From: Ruminococcus sp.
Lineage (GTDB): Bacteria > Bacillota > Clostridia > Oscillospirales > Ruminococcaceae
Length of the DNA: 44,505 nt
Reading direction: 5' to 3'
Assembly: GCA_015066715.1 (NCBI GenBank)
Contig: SVNU01000001.1
Location: 76,318 to 120,822, forward strand
The translations under genes were made by a program, and so were the position numbers. Of the stretch, positions 27,370 to 37,757 are shown piece after piece. Below the pieces are notes generated by a model. The model saw nothing but the letters and a program-made list of their open reading frames with translations. It was not told where the DNA came from and made no database searches. How positions within the stretch are numbered: position 1 is the stretch's first letter; each line of letters begins with the position of its first letter.

Positions 27370-27666
27370 CTATAAATCATCAGTATTTATACCGCCTATT
27401 TCAGTAAGAACAAGATGATTCCATCTTTCCTTTATTGATTTGCCGCCATATATTTTTGCATTAAAAAGCTGCTCGGCTGTTTCAAACTCAGTACCATCCT
27501 TAATATCACAGTAACCCGCCCAATACGGTTTATCATACTGCGGAAGAAAGCCTATATAATGGTCTGTTTCACTCGGGTCATCATCAAAATAAAAAACTGT
27601 TTCATCAATGCCGGAGCCGATACGGAACATTTCAAGCAGTTCTTCATAAGAAATTTTGCTTTTCAT
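27370..27666 (-). CDS. Small acidic protein of unknown function in the ruv operon
   Basis: I do not recognise this 98-residue protein. It is acidic and soluble with no signal peptide, membrane segment or cysteine pair, and has aromatic blocks such as YFDDDPSETDHYIGFLP and YDKPYWAGYCDI, and ends GGINTDDL. It starts 2 bp after the ruvA stop, so it is translated with ruvA, and is followed by the 96-bp tandem repeat before ruvB. The tight spacing and good coding character support a real gene; its relation to recombination is unknown. Confidence 0.72.
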   Translation of the reverse strand: MKSKISYEELLEMFRIGSGIDETVFYFDDDPSETDHYIGFLPQYDKPYWAGYCDIKDGTEFETAEQLFNAKIYGGKSIKERWNHLVLTEIGGINTDDL

Positions 27667-27668
27667 AA

Positions 27669-28271
27669 TTACTTCATTCCCAATATTTTAAGAGCCTGCT
27701 TGATAATTTTTTCTGTCGGAAGTGAAGTGTCAATTCTTGCAATTGCCTCCATAACCTCACTTTGCGAGAAGCCAAGGGTAATAAGCGCTGTTACTGCTTC
27801 GCCCGTATCATCCCCTGCAGGAGCACTGATATTTACCGCCGCTTTAAAATCATCGGAAGTAATAGATTCCTTTGCAACCTTATCCTTCAGCTCAAGAACA
27901 ATTCTCTGTGCAAGCTTCGGGCCAACTCCCTTTGTTTTGGTAAACACTTTACTGTCACCTGACGCAACAGTCAGTGCAAATCTCTGGGGCTCAATGTCCG
28001 ACAAAATCGCAAGTGCCATTTTCGGACCGACTCCCGACACTGAAATCAGAAGCCTGAAACAATGCAGCTCCTGCTTTGAGTAAAATCCGAAAAGCTCCAC
28101 ATTGTCCTCTCTCACATGCAGATATGTATAAAGGAAAACCTCTGTTCCGGTCTCACCTATCTGCGAAGCGGTTGCACATGTAATTCTGCATGCGTACCCG
28201 ACTCCTCCCGTTTCGACCACCGCCAGAAACGGTTCCTTATGTATAAGCTCTCCTCTTACGCTGTATATCAT
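27669..28271 (-). CDS. ruvA: Holliday junction DNA helicase subunit RuvA
   Basis: Binds the four-way junction and loads RuvB. Seen: the N-terminal OB fold MIYSVRGELI, LHVREDNVELFGFYS, two helix-hairpin-helix motifs (LISVSGVGPKMALAIL and TKGVGPKLAQRIVLELKDK), and a C-terminal domain III with LITLGFSQSEVMEAI that contacts RuvB. 200 aa. It follows ruvC by 14 bp. Confidence 0.97.
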   Translation of the reverse strand: MIYSVRGELIHKEPFLAVVETGGVGYACRITCATASQIGETGTEVFLYTYLHVREDNVELFGFYSKQELHCFRLLISVSGVGPKMALAILSDIEPQRFALTVASGDSKVFTKTKGVGPKLAQRIVLELKDKVAKESITSDDFKAAVNISAPAGDDTGEAVTALITLGFSQSEVMEAIARIDTSLPTEKIIKQALKILGMK

Positions 28272-28285
28272 TTAATTCACCTTTT

Positions 28286-28765
28286 TCATTTTATTCCCTT
28301 GCAGCAGTGTCCATGACATATTGTAAGCGCCAGAGCGTCAGCTGCATCATCAGGCTTTGGAATCTGCTCAAGCTTCAGAATACGCCTTGTCATATCCATA
28401 ACCTGTTTCTTTTCCGCTCTGCCGTACCCTACAACAGACTGCTTGACCTGCAAAGGAGTATATTCAAAAATCGGAATATCATGTCTTACCGCCGAAAGAA
28501 CGATAACTCCTCTTGCCTGTGCAACATCAATTGCTGTTTTCTGGTTGTTTGTAAAAAACAGCTTTTCAATTGCCATGCAGTCAGGCTGAAATCTTTCGCA
28601 GATAAAATCCATATCATCCGCAATCGCTTTAAGCCTTTCAGAGAAATCCGTATGGGCTTCAGTAAGTATTGCACCGTATTCAATCGGTACAAACTTCTTA
28701 CCGTTATAGTCGGTAACGCCAAAGCCAACTATAGCATATCCGGGGTCAATTCCAAGAATACGCAA
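28286..28765 (-). CDS. ruvC: Holliday junction resolvase RuvC
   Basis: Endonuclease that cuts Holliday junctions symmetrically. Seen: ILGIDPGYAIVGFGV with catalytic Asp7, AIEKLFFTNNQKTAIDVAQARG, the QVKQSVVGYGRAEKKQV segment, and the C-terminal acidic pair in DDAADALALTICHG. 159 aa. The in-frame start is TTG (28765-28763), preceded by a GAGG site about 10 nt upstream; no ATG or GTG in frame lies between. It is the first gene of the long minus-strand run, with its promoter at 28799-28828. Confidence 0.96.
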   Translation of the reverse strand: MRILGIDPGYAIVGFGVTDYNGKKFVPIEYGAILTEAHTDFSERLKAIADDMDFICERFQPDCMAIEKLFFTNNQKTAIDVAQARGVIVLSAVRHDIPIFEYTPLQVKQSVVGYGRAEKKQVMDMTRRILKLEQIPKPDDAADALALTICHGHCCKGIK

Positions 28766-28798
28766 AAAAACACATCCTCAAAAATATATTCATGTTTT

Positions 28799-28828
28799 AT
28801 TATATCACAAAACATATGCCGGTTTCAA
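28799..28828 (-). promoter_or_regulatory. Promoter for ruvC
   Basis: Minus strand: TTGAAA (28828-28823), 18-bp spacer, TATAAT (28804-28799), about 35 bp before the ruvC TTG start. It is divergent from the promoter of the cation ATPase at 28943. Confidence 0.7.
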
Positions 28829-28942
28829 TAGTAAAATAAGAAATAAACAAAAATTTTGTCATAAATCTATCATTTCGGAACAATAAAGTTAATTTACACA
28901 AATTTTTTCTTTCAAACCCTGCGAAAATCTCTGTATTATTTA

Positions 28943-28971
28943 TTGACAAATCCGCAAAAATACGCTATTAT
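28943..28971 (+). promoter_or_regulatory. Promoter for the riboswitch-cation ATPase transcript
   Basis: TTGACA (28943-28948), 17-bp spacer, TATTAT (28966-28971). The expected transcription start is just before the riboswitch sequence that begins near 28984. Confidence 0.82.
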
Positions 28972-28983
28972 ATATGTATTAAT

Positions 28984-29069
28984 AAAGGGGAGTAGCCGGC
29001 AGGAGTTCCTGTTTATGCTTACGTCAATCTCGATCCTCCGGATCCGTGGCATATCTAAACGGCAAGACT
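28984..29069 (+). promoter_or_regulatory. Mn2+-sensing yybP-ykoY riboswitch
   Basis: The leader holds the family landmarks: AAAGGGGAGTAGC near the 5' end (from about 28984), an internal CGTCAATCTCGATC segment, and AACGGCAAGAC at the 3' side. It lies between a promoter and a terminator hairpin and precedes a P2-type cation ATPase, a gene class regulated by this riboswitch. Metal binding presumably blocks the terminator and switches the pump on. Confidence 0.82.
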
Positions 29070-29110
29070 TTTGTTAAAATCATCGGGTGATTTTGACAAG
29101 GTCTTTTTTT
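29064..29110 (+). terminator. Expression-platform terminator of the Mn2+ riboswitch
   Basis: AAGAC (29064-29068) can pair with GTCTT (29101-29105). A 12-bp inner stem TTGTTAAAATCA (29071-29082) pairs with 29088-29099, followed by a run of seven Ts. The 5' arm overlaps the last conserved riboswitch bases, as expected for a switch. Confidence 0.85.
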
Positions 29111-29138
29111 ATTGCCCGAAAACAATAAGGAGTAAAAA

Positions 29139-31733
<2,595 letters not shown>

Positions 31734-31737
31734 TTCT

Positions 31738-31760
31738 AAAGGGCTGCAGTGCAGCCCTTT
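31738..31760 (+). terminator. Terminator of the cation ATPase gene
   Basis: A perfect 10-bp stem AAAGGGCTGC with GCAGCCCTTT and a 3-nt loop, followed by GTTTTC, right after the ATPase stop. Confidence 0.85.
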
Positions 31761-31788
31761 GTTTTCTGTGTAAAAACCATTATATAAT
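31759..31788 (+). promoter_or_regulatory. Possible weak promoter for the DUF1294 gene
   Basis: TATAAT at 31783-31788 with a poor -35 (TTGTTT, 31759-31764) at 18 bp. The -35 overlaps the preceding terminator. It is the only candidate between the ATPase terminator and the gene. Confidence 0.4.
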
Positions 31789-31813
31789 ACAAATCTGATA
31801 AAGGATAATATTT

Positions 31814-32140
31814 ATGAATACATATTTAAAAATTGCAGATTTAATCGGTAATTTCTTCACATTCATTCCGGTTATACTGATTTCGTATCTTGTAATAATT
31901 AACATAGTATCATTTTCTATGTTTTATGCAGACAAGCAAAAGGCAAAAAAGCATCTCTGGAGAATACCCGAATCCACACTTATTATTTCCGCTTTAATAG
32001 GCGGCTCTTTCGGTGCGTTTGCCGCAATGAAGCTTTTTCGCCATAAAACAAAGCATGCAAAATTCTATATCCTGATTCCTGTTTTTATGGTTCTTCATAT
32101 TTTCATAATTGTCACAGGAATTATAGGGATTGTCAGATAA
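31814..32140 (+). CDS. DUF1294 family small membrane protein
   Basis: Small membrane protein of unknown function. The family signature is plain: SFSMFYADKQKAKK, then RIPESTLIISALIGGSFGAF and MKLFRHKTKHAKF. Three hydrophobic segments are visible (about 15-37, 57-73 and 83-106). 108 aa, with an AAGGA site before ATG 31814. It stands alone between two terminators and has no evident link with the pump upstream. Confidence 0.88.
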   Translation: MNTYLKIADLIGNFFTFIPVILISYLVIINIVSFSMFYADKQKAKKHLWRIPESTLIISALIGGSFGAFAAMKLFRHKTKHAKFYILIPVFMVLHIFIIVTGIIGIVR

Positions 32141-32143
32141 AGA

Positions 32144-32168
32144 AAAGGGACTGAAAATCAGTCCCTTT
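32144..32168. terminator. Bidirectional terminator between convergent genes
   Basis: An 11-bp perfect stem AAAGGGACTGA with TCAGTCCCTTT and an AAA loop, flanked by AT-rich tracts. It lies between the DUF1294 gene on the plus strand and the last gene of the lipoprotein operon on the minus strand, and can serve both. Confidence 0.88.
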
Positions 32169-32174
32169 ATTTTA

Positions 32175-32702
32175 TTAAATATCACTGGCGAAAAATACAA
32201 GTTTTGAAACATGCATATCAAACCATTTTTCAGAAACCTTATCAGAAATAATTCTGCATATTTCCTGCTCTGACTCCTTGAAAATCTGATTGAGTATACT
32301 TACTTTGAGACTGTCAGGCACCTGAGTAAAAACAGTATTCACAAGCTTTTTCATAAATGAATCGACATTATTATTTTCAAAATTAATCTTTCTTTGTATA
32401 AACGGCAGAATATCACCGACCTTCAGATAAAAATCAACTGTAATTTCCTCGCCGTCCTTTATGAAAAAATTATATATATTTATATCAAGTCCATTTTCTT
32501 CAAGCTGGCGATTGACTTTATCCATAATTCTGCCTTTTGCTGTATCTGTTCCCATAAGCTTTGAAACGAGAAGCTTAGGCGGCAGATTTCCCATAAAACC
32601 AAGCGCCATCTTTTCAAAGGGACTGTCAACTTCTTTTTTTAAAAGCTCTACAGCCTTTTCATAATCCATATCCGATATTTTCACTGAAATATTCGTCTGC
32701 AT
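32175..32702 (-). CDS. Unknown cytoplasmic protein at the end of the lipoprotein operon
   Basis: I do not recognise this protein. Starting at ATG 32702 (MQTNISVKISDMDY) it has 175 residues; GGAG and AGAGG just upstream favour this start over an ATG 36 bp earlier that overlaps the preceding gene. There is no signal peptide and no clear membrane segment. It looks mainly helical, with amphipathic stretches such as YEKAVELLKKEVDSPFEKM and ILNQIFKESEQEICRII. It starts 13 bp after the ArsC/Spx-like gene and ends at the shared terminator. Confidence 0.72.
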   Translation of the reverse strand: MQTNISVKISDMDYEKAVELLKKEVDSPFEKMALGFMGNLPPKLLVSKLMGTDTAKGRIMDKVNRQLEENGLDINIYNFFIKDGEEITVDFYLKVGDILPFIQRKINFENNNVDSFMKKLVNTVFTQVPDSLKVSILNQIFKESEQEICRIISDKVSEKWFDMHVSKLVFFASDI

Positions 32703-32715
32703 TTTCCTCTCTCCT

Positions 32716-33057
32716 TTATTCCCAGTTTTTCCAGACATCCGGCTGATATCCTACAGTTGAAAGTTTGCCGTTTCTTACAACAGGAGTTTTGATAAGCTGC
32801 TGATTTTCAAAAACCTTTTCAAGCTTGTCTTCCTCTCCAAGATACTTTACAAGTGCGTACAAGTCCTTATCCCTGCACTTTTCGTCAAGCATATTTTCAA
32901 GTCCGCCCACAGCCTTTAAAACAGCGTTAAACTCTCCTTTGCTCATGCCCTTTTCCTTCATGTCAATAAGCTGATATTTTATTTTACGTTCCTTAAAATA
33001 TCTTTCAGCTTTTTTGGTGTCAAAGCATTTTTTAGTGCCAAAAATCTGAATGTTCAT
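32716..33057 (-). CDS. ArsC/Spx-family thioredoxin-fold protein
   Basis: Member of the ArsC/Spx superfamily (YffB-like). Seen: IFGTKKCFDTKKAERYFKER with a single N-terminal Cys11, then LIKTPVVRNGKLSTVGYQ, where the TPVV cis-proline of the thioredoxin fold is clear. There is no CXXC pair, so it is not a canonical Spx with a redox switch, and the arsenate-reductase Arg triad was not identified. Whether it reduces anything is unknown. 113 aa; AGGAG site before ATG 33057. Confidence 0.85.
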   Translation of the reverse strand: MNIQIFGTKKCFDTKKAERYFKERKIKYQLIDMKEKGMSKGEFNAVLKAVGGLENMLDEKCRDKDLYALVKYLGEEDKLEKVFENQQLIKTPVVRNGKLSTVGYQPDVWKNWE

Positions 33058-33069
33058 ATTTTTCTCCTT

Positions 33070-34548
33070 TTATTGTGTTACCTTTTCTATATTTTCTTCT
33101 GTAAGCTTTATGAAAGGAAGTTCAATAAGCTCAGCATTGCCAATATATGAATTATGCCACTTTTCATATTCTGTAACATCAACATAAACATAGTCGTCCG
33201 GTTTGGTTTTTCTATCCTCGGATTTAAGAATATTGTAAACAAATCCCGAATTGCTTACATCAATATCATGTGGATATTCCCATACATTCTCCACACCTGA
33301 TTCCTCAGCCATTTGATTTTTATATTCTATAAGCTCTCTGTCTATGGCTGAAACATGTGCGATTTCTTCGTAGATGTCTGTTTGGGTATCATACTTATAC
33401 AAAGTATAAGGCCAGAATTCCCCCGAATTTCCCTGATTATGAGAAATTTTTTCCTCAATTATACCATTATCGTAAAACCTGAGTGACGGAAAACCACGAT
33501 ATTCCTCAATAATTCTCCCTTCACCATCATGGTCATAAATATATCCGACCATGCCTGCCATAGCTGAGGAAGTAAACATTAAAATCAACTCGTCACTTCC
33601 GTCATTGTCAATATCATATATGGCAAATTCATTTTCTTCCATTGAATAGGAAGAAAGGTAGTTTTCTTCGTTATAATCATAGTCGGGAAATTTCATTTCA
33701 TAGTAAATGTTTTTAAGAAGCTGCTTATAGCTTTGCTTTTCATACACATTTGCAGGCTCTGTTTCTTTAGTTTCAAGAGGTATCAGCTCATTCAGAGCGT
33801 CAAAGCACTCTCCTGTTTTAACATCAACAGCATACCAGCCTGTTGTTGCCCTGTGGGTATCAAAATCATTGTACTCACGAAAAAGGTAGCATTGACGTTC
33901 TCCGTAATCTCTTATTTCCTCGTACGCCAGATGCTGATTTTCTTCCCCTGTGTCAATCAAAGACCATAGCTTTTCAGTGGCTTCATCAAGTGTTATATTT
34001 ACATCGGCTGTTGTATTTTCTACAGTTTCTTCTGTGAGAGGCAAATTTTTAAAATTTTTGCCATCCTCTGAAGCAATATGTTCCGATAATATCAGCCTAT
34101 CATTATCCCATTTATATATGAGATATTCCATCCAGTATTCACTGGTATTTTTACGATATTTAAGCGTCTGCTTTTCATCGTCAATTATCACCTGTCTGCC
34201 TATTTTATTAAGCGTGTCCCATTTTTCATACATTTCGGTATCGGGATTATAACGAAAATAAGTTCCCGGTGCATACATCGCCCCATTTTCCATCATAACA
34301 AAAAGATCATCAAAACCATCAAAATCATAATCCTCTGTAAAAATTTTTTCTTTGTCTGATGTATAGTTACAATCAAGAATTTGAATAATTTCTTCACCTT
34401 TTATAACTTCAACTTCTTTTCCTTTTACATTGAATGTAATATCTTCCACTACATCTATGGTTTCCAAAGCAGAACTGCTTTCTGTATTTTCTTTTCCACA
34501 CCCTGCAAGCATTACAGATATACACAATAATAATATTAGCTTTTTCAT
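33070..34548 (-). CDS. Lipoprotein with EF-hand-like motifs, unknown function
   Basis: Signal peptide MKKLILLLCISVMLAGC with a lipobox LAGC gives lipidation on Cys17, so the protein is anchored outside the membrane. The mature part has two Asp-rich motifs, DYDFDGFDDL at 73-82 and YDIDNDGSDE at 311-320, resembling EF-hand or FG-GAP calcium loops. No enzyme motif was seen. 492 aa. The first 26 residues nearly match those of the next lipoprotein upstream (34573-35832). It lies in the middle of a six-to-seven-gene operon. Confidence 0.82.
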   Translation of the reverse strand: MKKLILLLCISVMLAGCGKENTESSSALETIDVVEDITFNVKGKEVEVIKGEEIIQILDCNYTSDKEKIFTEDYDFDGFDDLFVMMENGAMYAPGTYFRYNPDTEMYEKWDTLNKIGRQVIIDDEKQTLKYRKNTSEYWMEYLIYKWDNDRLILSEHIASEDGKNFKNLPLTEETVENTTADVNITLDEATEKLWSLIDTGEENQHLAYEEIRDYGERQCYLFREYNDFDTHRATTGWYAVDVKTGECFDALNELIPLETKETEPANVYEKQSYKQLLKNIYYEMKFPDYDYNEENYLSSYSMEENEFAIYDIDNDGSDELILMFTSSAMAGMVGYIYDHDGEGRIIEEYRGFPSLRFYDNGIIEEKISHNQGNSGEFWPYTLYKYDTQTDIYEEIAHVSAIDRELIEYKNQMAEESGVENVWEYPHDIDVSNSGFVYNILKSEDRKTKPDDYVYVDVTEYEKWHNSYIGNAELIELPFIKLTEENIEKVTQ

Positions 34549-34572
34549 ATGTTTCCTTTCTTTGCTGACTTA

Positions 34573-35832
34573 TTATTCTAACAGTTCAGCTTTATATTTT
34601 TTCAAATCATCTGAAAGGATATAAAATTTACCAGTCTCAGCCATATCAGTTTCATTGCTCCACTTCACGAGATTATCTGATGAATAAATTCTCAGTACTC
34701 CATCAGATGTATGAATACTAAAGACATCTTCAGGTGTTTGTACAGCGGTTTCATCTGCATATTTCCAATCGTAACTGTTAAGGTAATCACAAAATTCACT
34801 AATCTGTTCTTCTGTCAATTCAACCTTAGTATCCGGCTTATCATAACCACAATGAAACTCAAGTTGATCATCGTTTTTATCAATGTAAGGTACATCTTCA
34901 GTTTCATCAAGATTTATAATATATAAAAAATCTTTCGGATTATCTCCATACTGATGTGTAAACAAATAAATCTGACTGTCCGAATAAAACATTATCTGAT
35001 GATTTACATATTCGTTTTCGGTATAAAAATTATAAGTATGAAGCAATTTTTCTTCTTTCATTGAAAAAACAGCAACCGAATATTTGTTCATGTCGGGATA
35101 TTCCGAATTTTCTCCGTCACTTACATAACTCGCCACCTTTTCTCCGTCAGATGAAAAGCAGACATCAAGCCACCAGTAACCTTCCTTTCCGATAAATGAA
35201 CAATCAACTTCTGTAATTTCATAGGTATCAAGATTCAGCTTTGCATATCCACGAAGATCTGCAATACGACCTTTTATCAAATACAATTCATTTCCTACAG
35301 CCTTTTTGGGTATATACGCTATTCCGTTGCTGTCTGTCTGAATATGATAATCCTCACCTGTTGCAAGATTATATATTCCGCTTTGAACGACACAATCAAG
35401 ATTTGTAATCTGATAGAAAAATCTGTTTTCATCAATAACTCCGCCAATACTTGCGTACATTTCCGTATTTTCTTCCGGAATTTCCACTAATGTTATCTTT
35501 TCACCGTCATCCGTTTCAAGATACAGACTTATATCCTCAATAATTGTACCCCAACCGGACATTTCGAATTTTCTACCATAATCAAATGATTTTTCATATT
35601 TACAATAAACTTTGTTTTCTGGTAAACTCAAATCAAACTTCTGAATATTTTCATCCATAAGCGATACAGCAACCTCAGTAGCTCCCTGCGTTTCAATTTC
35701 AGTAGTAACCTGTGTTTCAGTCTGCTCCATAACTGTCTCTGTAATTTCTGCAACAGAACTGCTTTCTGTATTTTCTTTGCCACAGCCTGCAAGCAATACG
35801 CAAACACATAATACCATAAATAATTTCTTCAT
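34573..35832 (-). CDS. Lipoprotein with a propeller-like extracellular domain, unknown function
   Basis: Signal peptide MKKLFMVLCVCVLLAGC, lipobox LAGC, Cys17. A Thr/Glu-rich linker (about 25-55) follows, then a body with repeating beta-type blocks (EVDCSFIGKEGYWWLDV, FSSDGEKVASYVSDG, YSVAVFSMKEEKLLHTY) suggesting a propeller. The last 80 residues (TEEQISEFCDYLNSYDWKY onward) form a separate small domain. 419 aa, 11 bp after the neighbouring lipoprotein. Its leader segment is nearly identical to that of 33070-34548 while the bodies differ. Confidence 0.8.
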   Translation of the reverse strand: MKKLFMVLCVCVLLAGCGKENTESSSVAEITETVMEQTETQVTTEIETQGATEVAVSLMDENIQKFDLSLPENKVYCKYEKSFDYGRKFEMSGWGTIIEDISLYLETDDGEKITLVEIPEENTEMYASIGGVIDENRFFYQITNLDCVVQSGIYNLATGEDYHIQTDSNGIAYIPKKAVGNELYLIKGRIADLRGYAKLNLDTYEITEVDCSFIGKEGYWWLDVCFSSDGEKVASYVSDGENSEYPDMNKYSVAVFSMKEEKLLHTYNFYTENEYVNHQIMFYSDSQIYLFTHQYGDNPKDFLYIINLDETEDVPYIDKNDDQLEFHCGYDKPDTKVELTEEQISEFCDYLNSYDWKYADETAVQTPEDVFSIHTSDGVLRIYSSDNLVKWSNETDMAETGKFYILSDDLKKYKAELLE

Positions 35833-35843
35833 AAAATCCCCTT

Positions 35844-36977
35844 TTACTTATTGTTCACATATTCTTCAAAAGCCTTATCAATATCCTCTTTGCTGACTTT
35901 ATAATCAAGTCCAAGAGGCAGGCTGTTTTCGTCCTTGTATGCTTCAAGTGTACTCTGATATTCTTTATCGGAAACATCTGTACCATTAATTGTATACTGA
36001 ACATCGGCTTCTGTTTCTGCGCCCCCAAGATTATTGAAAAAGCTTATTTCTTTTTCAAATAAATCATATTTTCCAAGCCTGTAGTATGTTGTATACTCAT
36101 ATCCCTGATGCAGGTCATAGGTATTCATCAGATTACTTTTGGGGGAATATACTACATTTCCATAAGAACCATATTCACCCAGTGCTTTTACAGTATTGTC
36201 AAATGTATAAATATAGCATTGTGATGCACGGACACTGTCTCTTGCAATGAATAATTCGGGAATACTGTCCCCCGTAATGTCGTAAACAGAAAAGCCGCCA
36301 CCCTGCGTGATAAACTCTGTTTCCGACAGGCTGTACAAAAGCTTGGTATATGCTTCTTTCCAATCCGAACAGGGCATAAGCGCCGCATCAGCAAAAGATT
36401 CTGTAAGGGGAAAATCACGTCCAAGCTCTTTTTTATATCCGCCCATATATTCTTTATGAGCCTGCTCATATTCTTCCTTTGTTACAGCATTATCGTTTAT
36501 TCTGTATCCTGTTTTTTGAAGTGAACCTTTATTGTCATAAAAGCTTGCACATTCTTTTAAATCACCATTTTCAAGCCTGTAATATGAACTGTTTGTAACC
36601 CCTTGTCCTGTGTAACCACTGTATATATAATTTGTATCGGGATGAAAATACACAACACCATTAGAACCGTATTCCCCTAAGTGTCCCACATACTTATCAT
36701 AGGTATAAATCCGACAGCCTGCCGCATGACAGTAATCCTCCGAAATAAAAAGCTCCGGTATACTGTCATTATTTATGTCATATAAAGAAAATGCCGAATT
36801 TTCGGTAAAATCATTTTTTTCATCATTAATACATTTATAAAGCCATTCTCCATATGCGCTGCACCAGTCATCTGCTGCAGCATCTTCCCCTGACGGTTCA
36901 ATCAGCCCTGTGGGTCTTTCTGCAATACAGCCTGTAAGCATTAAAGATATGCACAATAACAATACTGTTTTTTTCAT
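35844..36977 (-). CDS. Lipoprotein with two internal repeats, unknown function
   Basis: I start it at ATG 36977, with a GGAGG site 4 nt upstream. An ATG in the same frame 33 bp earlier adds MWCRNNSCGGF, which is not signal-like. Signal peptide MKKTVLLLCISLMLTGC, lipobox LTGC, Cys17. Residues about 37-180 and 204-350 are repeats of each other: FSLYDINNDSIPELFI matches FSVYDITGDSIPELFI, and HLGEYGS matches ALGEYGS. Each repeat holds a D-x-x-x-D Asp motif like those in the other lipoproteins here. 377 aa. Confidence 0.82.
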   Translation of the reverse strand: MKKTVLLLCISLMLTGCIAERPTGLIEPSGEDAAADDWCSAYGEWLYKCINDEKNDFTENSAFSLYDINNDSIPELFISEDYCHAAGCRIYTYDKYVGHLGEYGSNGVVYFHPDTNYIYSGYTGQGVTNSSYYRLENGDLKECASFYDNKGSLQKTGYRINDNAVTKEEYEQAHKEYMGGYKKELGRDFPLTESFADAALMPCSDWKEAYTKLLYSLSETEFITQGGGFSVYDITGDSIPELFIARDSVRASQCYIYTFDNTVKALGEYGSYGNVVYSPKSNLMNTYDLHQGYEYTTYYRLGKYDLFEKEISFFNNLGGAETEADVQYTINGTDVSDKEYQSTLEAYKDENSLPLGLDYKVSKEDIDKAFEEYVNNK

Positions 36978-37025
36978 AAATCCTCCACATGAATTATTTC
37001 TGCACCACACACAAATTATTGCTGT

Positions 37026-37739
37026 TTAACGCCTGCTGAAATCAATTCCGGCAAGTCTTGCCTGCCTGCATAAATCCTTGACCTGCAGCTTATACATTTT
37101 TCTGTCCTTAATAAAATACGTCCCGCACTGGCGAAATTCAAAAGAAACATTTTTTCTTTCGCACTGCGACCTTATGTCAAGTACCCAGTCATATTTAAGA
37201 GGACGGGCATTTCTGTCCGATTCTCCTCCAACAACCACAAGCTCAATATTATCAAGATATTTTTCCATATCTATATTCTCAAGGAGCGGCTGTGCCGTAA
37301 TACACTTATGCTTTATCGGAAGCCCGCTGAAAATTTTAAGCTTTATATCTGCATTTTTCTGATTTTCAACTGTACAGCATATAACAACATTTTCATAACC
37401 ATCTCCCCAGTCAGATGGAATGCAGTTATAAAAACGCTCTATCCTTTTTGTAAGAAACAAAAATGTACAGTCCTGCCTTTCCTTTATCATTCTCCAGCAT
37501 TCGTCACGCCACTTGTCAGCATCCTCTATAAAAAAATCAGTAGAAAAGCATGTATAAACAATTCCGGATTTCATCTTATATCTGCCGTTTTTAAGCCTCT
37601 CGACAGGTTTTGAAAAATCCTTGGTTTTAATAATGTCCTGTGTATTTATTCCACGCTTTTCATCACCCTTATGAATATAGCAGTGCAGACAGCCGTCACT
37701 GCATTTACGGCAACCTCTCCAAGGATTCCACATTGACAT
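37026..37739 (-). CDS. DUF5131 (phage Gp37/Gp68-like) protein
   Basis: Cytoplasmic protein of the DUF5131 family, common in phages and mobile elements; its function is not established. Seen: the opening WNPWRGCRKCSDGCLHCY with Cys13, Cys17 and Cys20 spaced CX3CX2C, the spacing of radical-SAM iron-sulfur sites, then FFLTKRIERF-like FLFLTKRIERFYNCIP, VVICCTVENQKNAD and ELVVVGGESDRNARPLKYDW. 237 aa. It is odd among secreted lipoproteins: 18 bp separate it from the one upstream and 48 bp from the one downstream. Transfer from a phage or element is possible. Confidence 0.88.
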   Translation of the reverse strand: MSMWNPWRGCRKCSDGCLHCYIHKGDEKRGINTQDIIKTKDFSKPVERLKNGRYKMKSGIVYTCFSTDFFIEDADKWRDECWRMIKERQDCTFLFLTKRIERFYNCIPSDWGDGYENVVICCTVENQKNADIKLKIFSGLPIKHKCITAQPLLENIDMEKYLDNIELVVVGGESDRNARPLKYDWVLDIRSQCERKNVSFEFRQCGTYFIKDRKMYKLQVKDLCRQARLAGIDFSRR

Positions 37740-37757
37740 ATAAGCCCCTCCTGTATT

